From: Clostridia bacterium
GTDB taxonomy: Bacteria > Bacillota > Sulfobacillia > SLMV01
Direction: 5' to 3'
Assembly (NCBI GenBank): GCA_007133365.1
Contig: SLMV01000016.1
Location: forward strand, 1 to 8,862
DNA: 8,862 bases
Shown here: one piece after another, positions 4,507 to 8,862 of the stretch
Layout: every line of letters starts with the position of its first letter
How positions within the stretch are numbered: the first letter of the stretch is position 1
Notes under the pieces: model-generated
Told to the model about the DNA's origin: nothing
Seen by the model: the letters and a program-made list of their open reading frames with translations, nothing else
Database searches by the model: none
Program-made: the position numbers and the translations under genes

Positions 4507-5859
4507 GTGCCACTTAGCGAACAAAAGCGGCGTCCAACCCCAATTAATCCGGCAAAAGTGATTATCATCGGTTTTGCTGGTGCCATTCTCATTGGCACCT
4601 TATTGCTGCTGCTTCCTTTTGCAACAGAGCCCGAATTCCAAACTGGTTTTACAACCGCCCTATTTACAGCCACTTCGGCAGTTTGCGTAACGGGTTTGGT
4701 CGTGGTAGACACGGGTGTTCACTGGACGACTTTCGGAGAACTCATCATTTTGCTATTGATTCAGGTGGGCGGTCTCGGAATCATGACACTGTCCACCGGT
4801 GTAGCCATGGCGCTTGGCCGAAAAGTTACCTTTCGTGAAAGGATGGCCATTCAACAATCGATGGGGAGCATCACGCTTCAGGGTATGGTGCGCTTGGTTC
4901 GTTACGTCGTGTTGATTGCGATTGGATTTCAGGCCGTGGGAGCGGTGCTTTTCGCCCTCCGTTGGTCAGGGGACTATCCACTGGGCCGAGCCGTGTATCT
5001 TGGTGTCTTTCACGCGATATCGGCGTTTAATAATGCTGGGTTTGATCTTTTTTCCGTAAGCTTTGAGCCATTTGTGCAGGACCCGTTGGTGAATGCGGTC
5101 GGAATTGTTTTGATAATATTTGGGGGTATCGGGTTTATTGTTATTTTGGATCTTTACCGGTTTTTCCGAAATCAGCGCCACCGTTTGTCTTTGCACACGC
5201 GGTTAGTGCTTTTGAGCAGCATTGTGCTTATACTGTTTGGTGCCGTTTTCTTTCTGGTGTCCGAAATGGGCAATCCGGAAACACTCGGTGGCCTTAGTTG
5301 GCCGGGGAGGTTGATGGCTTCGGTTTTTACTGCGGTGACCCCGAGAACCGCAGGTTTCAATACCGTCACGACCGCTGATCTGTTACCGGGTTCGCTCTTC
5401 TTGCTTATACTTTTTATGTTTATTGGGGGTTCCCCTGGCTCCACTGCCGGTGGGGTAAAAACCACCACCTTCATGGCCTTGGTACTCGCGGTGAGCCAGA
5501 CCTTCTTGGGACGTAGCGAGATTCAAGTGTTTGGTCGGCGCTTGAAAATGTCGATAATATTTTATGCATTGACGATCGTTATATTATCGATCACACTGAT
5601 TTTTGCTGTGACTCTAGTTTTATTATTTTTGGAGAACATGCCTTTTTTGGATACCTTGTTTGAGGTGACATCTGCCTTTGGAACTGTCGGTTTATCCACC
5701 GGGATTACGCCTTACTTGAGCACCGCAGGGCGGTTGATAATTACGCTATTGATGTTCGCCGGCAGGGTGGGACCTTTGACGATGGTATTTGCTCTAACCA
5801 TGGAGCGCAATGAAAGGGGAAGCTTTCGCTATCCCGAAGAAGGTATTATGATAGGCTAA
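4507..5859 (+). CDS. ktrB: KtrB-type potassium uptake channel subunit
   Basis: 450 residues, the normal KtrB length. Four pore-loop units typical of the Trk/Ktr/HKT superfamily are present, each with its filter glycine: SAVCVTG (G63), FNNAGF (G178), PRTAGFN (G283) and FGTVGLSTG (G395). GGSPGSTAGGVKTTT (307-321) is the conserved region of the intramembrane gate, and GRVGPLTM (419-426) lies near the C terminus. KtrB is a dimeric membrane channel for K+ uptake, opened by the cytoplasmic KtrA ring. The start is GTG at 4507, fixed by AAAGGAG (4492-4498) with an 8-base spacer. It has its own promoter and precedes ktrA by 27 bases. It uses more ATA, TTA and TTT codons than the upstream genes, and it sits inside a normally contiguous divIC-yabR region, so it may be an insertion. 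Confidence 0.95.
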   Translation: MPLSEQKRRPTPINPAKVIIIGFAGAILIGTLLLLLPFATEPEFQTGFTTALFTATSAVCVTGLVVVDTGVHWTTFGELIILLLIQVGGLGIMTLSTGVAMALGRKVTFRERMAIQQSMGSITLQGMVRLVRYVVLIAIGFQAVGAVLFALRWSGDYPLGRAVYLGVFHAISAFNNAGFDLFSVSFEPFVQDPLVNAVGIVLIIFGGIGFIVILDLYRFFRNQRHRLSLHTRLVLLSSIVLILFGAVFFLVSEMGNPETLGGLSWPGRLMASVFTAVTPRTAGFNTVTTADLLPGSLFLLILFMFIGGSPGSTAGGVKTTTFMALVLAVSQTFLGRSEIQVFGRRLKMSIIFYALTIVILSITLIFAVTLVLLFLENMPFLDTLFEVTSAFGTVGLSTGITPYLSTAGRLIITLLMFAGRVGPLTMVFALTMERNERGSFRYPEEGIMIG

Positions 5860-5886
5860 TAATCTACCTGGAAGTCGTGATCAATT

Positions 5887-6570
5887 TTGAAGGGCATCAA
5901 AGAGTTTGTGCTAATTGGATTAGGACGTTTCGGCTCGAGTGTTGCAAGCCATCTTCATAGTATGGGATACGAAGTGCTGGCAATTGATATTGATGAAAAG
6001 CGTGTTCAAAAGAACAAAGACTTTTGTACCCATGTGGTGCAAGCCGATGCGACCGATGAACAAACATTGCGCGCTTTGGGGGTAGCCAATTTTGAAGTGG
6101 CAATCGTCAGTATTGGGCACGATATGCAGGCCAGCATACTGGTTGCATTATTGCTGAAAGACCTGGGAATTCCAAGGGTGATTGCGAAAGCGTCATCAGA
6201 TGTTCACGGAAAAGTACTCAAACGAATAGGTGTTGATCGGGTGATATTCCCAGAGCGGGACATGGCGATAAAGCTGGCAAATCATTTAGCCATCGACAAC
6301 ATTATTGACTATCTAGAGATCACACCGGATGTCAGCATTGTTGAAGTCAGCGCAACCCCTGAGATTCAAGGTCAAACGCTTCGTGAGTTGGACATTCGAG
6401 CCAAATACGATGTCAATATCGTGGCCCTTCGTCGTGGTGTTACAGAAGTCTTGGTTCCGCCGGGTCCTGATGAGGTGATCAGACCGGGTGACATACTTAT
6501 TGCATTGGCAACAAATGAGAACGTTCGCAGGTGGCAGGAAGCGACCCGAAGTAGTCGGGGGAATCGTTGA
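5887..6570 (+). CDS. ktrA: KtrA-type RCK regulatory subunit of K+ uptake
   Basis: 227 residues. The RCK_N Rossmann domain (about 6-125) has GLGRFG (11-16) and, at the end of the second strand, AIDID with D34 and D36 for nucleotide-ribose binding. The RCK_C domain (about 140-215) ends with VIRPGDILIALATNENV, which is typical. KtrA forms an octameric ring under the KtrB dimer. In the family, ATP opens and ADP closes the channel, and c-di-AMP binds RCK_C to inhibit. The start is TTG at 5887. An in-frame stop at 5878 excludes anything longer, and GGAAG at 5870-5874 is a modest Shine-Dalgarno with a long spacer. The stop codon TGA (6568-6570) lies inside the -35 box of the next promoter. Confidence 0.95.
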   Translation: MKGIKEFVLIGLGRFGSSVASHLHSMGYEVLAIDIDEKRVQKNKDFCTHVVQADATDEQTLRALGVANFEVAIVSIGHDMQASILVALLLKDLGIPRVIAKASSDVHGKVLKRIGVDRVIFPERDMAIKLANHLAIDNIIDYLEITPDVSIVEVSATPEIQGQTLRELDIRAKYDVNIVALRRGVTEVLVPPGPDEVIRPGDILIALATNENVRRWQEATRSSRGNR

Positions 6571-6596
6571 CACCCCTTGATGGGGGGTCATATAAT
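6567..6596 (+). promoter_or_regulatory. Consensus sigma-A promoter of the S1-domain gene, overlapping the ktrA stop
   Basis: TTGACA (6567-6572) and TATAAT (6591-6596), both perfect, with an 18-base spacer. The start of transcription is expected at 6601-6604. The spacer contains ACCCC (6572-6576) and GGGGT (6584-6588), an inverted repeat that could be an operator or could simply reflect G/C runs. Transcription of this gene should be strong and independent of ktr. Confidence 0.9.
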
Positions 6597-6602
6597 AATG
6601 AT

Positions 6603-6624
6603 GCTGTTCGCTCCGGCGGACAGC
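6603..6624 (+). promoter_or_regulatory. 5'-terminal UNCG-capped hairpin in the S1-gene leader
   Basis: GCTGTTCGC (6603-6611) pairs with GCGGACAGC (6616-6624), nine pairs with one U-G, closing the tetraloop UCCG on a C-G pair, which is an extra-stable UNCG loop. It begins almost exactly at the predicted transcription start and has no T-tract, so it is not a terminator. Hairpins at the very 5' end commonly protect Gram-positive mRNAs from RNases. Confidence 0.6.
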
Positions 6625-6654
6625 GACAAAATATAACAGGAGGAGTTTCCTAGC

Positions 6655-7062
6655 ATGAGCGCGGTTGTCGAAGTTGGCAGTGTGGTTGAGGGCGTCGTTA
6701 CGGGAATCACTAATTTTGGAGCTTTTGTCGAACTACCGAATGGGCAGACGGGTTTGGTGCATATTTCCGAAATTGCGGACACCTATGTGCACGAAGTGGA
6801 AGACTATGTGAAGCGCAACGAACGAGTTAAAGTCAAAGTGTTGTCGATTAACGAAGATGGCAGCAAGATTGCGCTGTCTTTAAGTCAGGGCAACCCAGGT
6901 CCTCCAGAGTTTGTGCCCCCAGGCCCTAAGCAGCGGCCCCGCCGCTCTTCGGGTGGATTCGAGGATAAGGTTCAGGAGTTCATGAAGGAAAGCGATGAGC
7001 GCCTTAGTGAGTTTCGTCGCAACCGCAATAACCGGCGTGGTGGTGGTGAGGACAAACGATAA
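6655..7062 (+). CDS. yabR: YabR-like S1-domain RNA-binding protein
   Basis: 135 residues. The S1 domain fills residues 4-76: VGSVVEGVVTGITNFGAFVE, then GQTGLVHISEIAD, then KVKVLSINEDGSKIALSLSQ. A proline- and arginine-rich linker and a basic tail follow (FEDKVQEFMKESDERLSEFR, then RNRNNRRGGGEDKR), as in YabR and GSP13 of Bacillota. S1 domains bind single-stranded RNA, and members of this group associate with ribosomes or act as general stress proteins; the precise role is unsettled. AGGAGG (6638-6643) precedes the ATG by 11 bases. It follows divIC in B. subtilis, whereas here ktrB-ktrA intervenes. No terminator separates it from tRNA-Leu 32 bases downstream, so the two are probably co-transcribed. 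Confidence 0.9.
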   Translation: MSAVVEVGSVVEGVVTGITNFGAFVELPNGQTGLVHISEIADTYVHEVEDYVKRNERVKVKVLSINEDGSKIALSLSQGNPGPPEFVPPGPKQRPRRSSGGFEDKVQEFMKESDERLSEFRRNRNNRRGGGEDKR

Positions 7063-7094
7063 ATGGGTGCCTCCTGTTTGAGGACCGCACCATT

Positions 7095-7178
7095 GCCGGG
7101 GTGTCGGAACTGGTAGACGATGCGGACTTAAAATCCGTTGGGCGTATGCCCGTGAGGGTTCGAGTCCCTCCCCCGGCA
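7095..7178 (+). tRNA. tRNA-Leu (anticodon UAA)
   Basis: Acceptor GCCGGGG (7095-7101) pairs with CCCCGGC (7171-7177), and A7178 is the discriminator. D-stem TCG/CGA. Anticodon stem GCGGA/TCCGT encloses CTTAAAA with anticodon TAA at 7129-7131. The long variable arm GGGC-GTAT-GCCC marks class II tRNA-Leu. T arm GAGGG-TTCGAGT-CCCTC. The 3' CCA is not encoded (CAGG follows), so it must be added by the CCA enzyme. Confidence 0.96.
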
Positions 7179-7221
7179 CAGGTTTTGGCGCCCACCTTTT
7201 GATGATATGGATATCAGCCAT

Positions 7222-7253
7222 AACCCTGCTGCCGTCAGTAGGGTTTTCTTTAT
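7222..7253 (+). terminator. Rho-independent terminator after tRNA-Leu
   Basis: AACCCTGCTG (7222-7231) pairs over ten positions (one G-U) with CAGTAGGGTT (7236-7245) around the loop CCGT. TTCTTTAT follows. It probably ends the yabR and tRNA-Leu transcript and shields the next gene from read-through. Confidence 0.88.
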
Positions 7254-7310
7254 TGCCGGGTCGTGGGGCGATGGAGTATGGGCAGTGGTTGGATAGATGG
7301 GAGGTTTCAG

Positions 7311-8519
7311 ATGAAGGGGAAAGTTTTTGGCCTTTTGGCGCTGATGATCATCATCGGCCTCTACCTCGCTTTTCAATTGTTTCCATCTGAACCCGCTGAG
7401 TCGGACCTCCCGGCGGATCCCTCAGAGGAGGAATCCCACCTTTGGCTCATCGGTTTGGTCCATGGGGGCGGGGCGTTTGAGATTGACATGGGTTTCGAGG
7501 ATGCCCGGGAGCTCGAAGATTTTTCTCGGGTGTCCTGGTGGTCGATGCGAGCAGGTACCCGAATTGATGAGAATCAATGGATATTCTTCCCCCGTCACCA
7601 TCCGGAAAATGGGCAGGAAATCTTCACGCAAGAGGCCCTGGAGTTGGTGGGTTCGAAGCGCATTACTTGGGTTTTAGCGGCGGATTATCCCAAGATGATG
7701 GAAGGCACCGTGCAAATAGAACGAGCACAAATTGAATCGGACGACGTGAACTGGGACCGGATTTACAATTCAAAAACCCCTTTATTGTTCGACTTCACGC
7801 CTCCTCTGCCCAAAGAGAGCGCCCCCGCTCCTCGCATTGGTCTCTTTGCCGGAGTTGGAACTTGGGATTTAGGGGTTGAGGCTACGGGGAATTTTCTCGA
7901 GGCCTATGATTTCGATTGGGCGATGATTGATGAGTCCGACTTGAAGCACGACCGATTGGCGGATGATTTCGATATTATCTGGCTGCCGGGCGGGTTTTTT
8001 GCCCAGTATCGCGCTGAGATCGTCGACGATGACGTCATTCGCGAATTTGTTGAGCAGGGGGGCGGTTTCATCGGGACCTGTGCCGGCGCTTATTATGCCG
8101 CAGGTGATATTCGTTGGCAAGGCGAGGCGTATGATTATCCTTTGTCGTTGTTTGACGGGGTGGCAGTAGGTCCCTTGGGGGGCCAAGCGCCCTGGGGCAG
8201 TCAAACCGAGCTGCTATTGCCGGATGCGCCGTCAATAGCAGGGGATTTTGATGAATCCCTGGACGTTTATTATATGGACGGTCCGTATTTTGATCTCAAG
8301 GAAAGCGAAGATGTGACGGTGCTGGCGCGCTATATGATCAATGACGAACCGGCCGTAATTCTTTTCGACTATGGCGACGGGCCGGTGCTTTTGATGGGCC
8401 CGCATCCCGAACTTGGCTATGACGAGGCGCATCGACGCTATGACCCCGAAGGAGGTGAGGGTTCCCACTGGGACTGGCTCAATCACTTGCTCCAACGGCA
8501 AATTGAGCGACTGGAGTGA
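7311..8519 (+). CDS. Membrane-anchored protein with biotin-ligase-N/class I amidotransferase-like domain
   Basis: 402 residues from the ATG at 7311, chosen because GGGAGGT (7299-7305) precedes it by five bases; a GTG at 7263 in frame lacks such a site. Residues 5-24 are a hydrophobic signal-anchor with few charges before it and no lipobox cysteine, followed by an acidic linker (25-42). The main body is therefore predicted outside the membrane. Residues 43-165 match nothing I recognise. Residues 173-395 resemble the biotin-protein ligase N-terminal-like class I glutamine amidotransferase fold: IIWLPGGFFAQY (222-233), nucleophile elbow GTCAGAYYA with C257 (255-263), and GPHPELGY with H365 and E367 (363-370). 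A complete Cys-His-Glu set suggests an active enzyme, but neither substrate nor partner is evident. It lies alone between two tRNA transcription units, without a clear promoter. Confidence 0.75.
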   Translation: MKGKVFGLLALMIIIGLYLAFQLFPSEPAESDLPADPSEEESHLWLIGLVHGGGAFEIDMGFEDARELEDFSRVSWWSMRAGTRIDENQWIFFPRHHPENGQEIFTQEALELVGSKRITWVLAADYPKMMEGTVQIERAQIESDDVNWDRIYNSKTPLLFDFTPPLPKESAPAPRIGLFAGVGTWDLGVEATGNFLEAYDFDWAMIDESDLKHDRLADDFDIIWLPGGFFAQYRAEIVDDDVIREFVEQGGGFIGTCAGAYYAAGDIRWQGEAYDYPLSLFDGVAVGPLGGQAPWGSQTELLLPDAPSIAGDFDESLDVYYMDGPYFDLKESEDVTVLARYMINDEPAVILFDYGDGPVLLMGPHPELGYDEAHRRYDPEGGEGSHWDWLNHLLQRQIERLE

Positions 8520-8591
8520 CGAGGAAGTGAGCGACGGGAATTGCGAAACGCGTTATGAGTTGGGTAGAATCGAGGGTGCAAGGCGATATAG

Positions 8592-8620
8592 TTGAAATCG
8601 TCAGATGCCCTCGGTATAAT
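8592..8620 (+). promoter_or_regulatory. Sigma-A promoter of the tRNA-Met/tRNA-Lys unit
   Basis: TTGAAA (8592-8597) and a perfect TATAAT (8615-8620) with a 17-base spacer. The start of transcription is expected near 8627, about ten bases before tRNA-Met, as is usual for tRNA operons. Confidence 0.85.
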
Positions 8621-8636
8621 GGATGAGCATTGCTGT

Positions 8637-8713
8637 GGCGGTGTAGCTCAGCTGGTTAGAGCACACGGCTCATACCCGTGTTGTCGCTGGTTCGAATCCA
8701 GCCGCCGCTACCA
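8637..8713 (+). tRNA. tRNA-Met (anticodon CAU), probably elongator
   Basis: Acceptor GGCGGTG (8637-8643) pairs with CGCCGCT (8703-8709) using G-U wobbles at the first and sixth positions. A8710 is the discriminator and CCA (8711-8713) is encoded. Anticodon stem CACGG/CCGTG encloses CTCATAC with CAT at 8671-8673. T arm GCTGG-TTCGAAT-CCAGC. The acceptor closely resembles the elongator tRNA-Met of B. subtilis, which lies in the same neighbourhood. The paired first position argues against an initiator. A CAU tRNA-Ile is less likely. Confidence 0.95.
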
Positions 8714-8716
8714 AAT

Positions 8717-8789
8717 AGTCCGCTAGCTCAGCTGGCAGAGCACCTGACTCTTAATCAGGGTGTCCAGGGTTCGAATCCCTGGCGGACTA
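8717..8789 (+). tRNA. tRNA-Lys (anticodon CUU)
   Basis: Perfect acceptor AGTCCGC (8717-8723) / GCGGACT (8782-8788), discriminator A8789, no encoded CCA (CAAAA follows). Anticodon stem CCTGA/TCAGG encloses CTCTTAA with CTT at 8750-8752. T arm CAGGG-TTCGAAT-CCCTG. It starts three bases after the CCA of tRNA-Met, so both come from one precursor. A CUU tRNA reads AAG only, and a UUU tRNA must exist elsewhere. Confidence 0.95.
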
Positions 8790-8832
8790 CAAAAGCCTAT
8801 TAGATGCCGCTGGCATTGGGGTTCAGGGCTCC

Positions 8833-8849
8833 TTGGATATATTATCCAA
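8833..8849. repeat. Inverted repeat near the window end
   Basis: TTGGATA (8833-8839) and TATCCAA (8843-8849) around TAT, a perfect 7-bp inverted repeat. No T-tract follows, so it is unlikely to be the tRNA terminator. It could be an operator for a gene beyond the window. Confidence 0.4.
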
Positions 8850-8862
8850 TCCCAAAAATACG

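Noticed and set aside
6545..6588. Hairpins near the ktrA stop as a terminator
   Set aside because: CCCGA/TCGGG and the ACCCC/GGGGT repeat are short and no T-tract follows; the second lies inside a perfect promoter.
6598..6636. Short frame MMLFAPADSDKI at the start of the S1 leader
   Set aside because: It begins before or at the expected mRNA start and has no ribosome-binding site; the bases are better explained by the promoter and hairpin.
7004..7376. Minus-strand open frames with peptides such as GGGTRTLTGIRPTDFKSASS and CRGRDSNPHGHTPNGF
   Set aside because: They are antisense translations of tRNA-Leu, a well-known source of false protein annotations.
1..8862. CRISPR arrays, insertion sequences, phage or toxin-antitoxin genes
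   Set aside because: No regularly spaced repeats, transposase-like frames, target-site duplications or paired small toxin-antitoxin frames were seen.

Overview
The window reads as chromosomal DNA of a Bacillota (Firmicutes) bacterium, moderately GC-rich by eye. The evidence is gene order. A SpoVB/YabM-type flippase, YabN (MazG), an S4 protein (YabO/RqcP), DivIC, an S1 protein (YabR) and then tRNA genes follow one another as in the Bacillus subtilis yabM-yabN-yabO-yabP-yabQ-divIC-yabR-trnSL segment near oriC. Three differences stand out. An HU gene sits between yabN and rqcP. yabP and yabQ are missing, and their place holds an inverted membrane-protein gene plus a small HTH gene. A KtrB-KtrA potassium uptake pair lies between divIC and yabR. 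A deep-branching thermophilic or acidophilic lineage (Sulfobacillus- or Alicyclobacillus-like) is possible, but the genus is a guess.

Layout. 1-773: 3' part of the flippase gene. 783-2180: YabN, with an eroded methylase-like half and two intact MazG domains. 2181-2365: spacer with a possible cysteine-rich micro-ORF. 2366-2653: HU, followed by a terminator. 2709-2990: RqcP. 3058-3531 (minus): small multi-drug export family membrane protein, convergent with rqcP, with its own extended -10 promoter at 3559-3567. 3568-3838: non-coding, with several repeats and a three-site DnaA-box cluster at 3793-3824. 3839-4419: HTH protein and DivIC, overlapping by 4 bases. 4432-6570: ktrB-ktrA behind a good sigma-A promoter and a 12-bp palindrome. 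6567-7062: S1 protein, behind a consensus promoter whose -35 contains the ktrA stop codon and whose mRNA starts with a UNCG-capped hairpin. 7095-7178: tRNA-Leu(UAA) and terminator. 7311-8519: membrane-anchored protein with a biotin-ligase-N/class I amidotransferase-like domain. 8592-8789: promoter, tRNA-Met(CAU), tRNA-Lys(CUU).

How the genes fit together. Most are core growth genes: envelope precursor flipping, nucleotide-pool cleansing, nucleoid structure, ribosome rescue, septum formation, RNA binding and tRNA supply. Ktr adds potassium and osmotic homeostasis. The most interesting arrangement is the DnaA-box cluster directly before an HTH gene that is translationally coupled to divIC; it suggests, without proving, a link between replication initiation and cell division. 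The second is the predicted extracytoplasmic amidotransferase-like protein with a complete Cys-His-Glu set and an unrecognised N-terminal domain.
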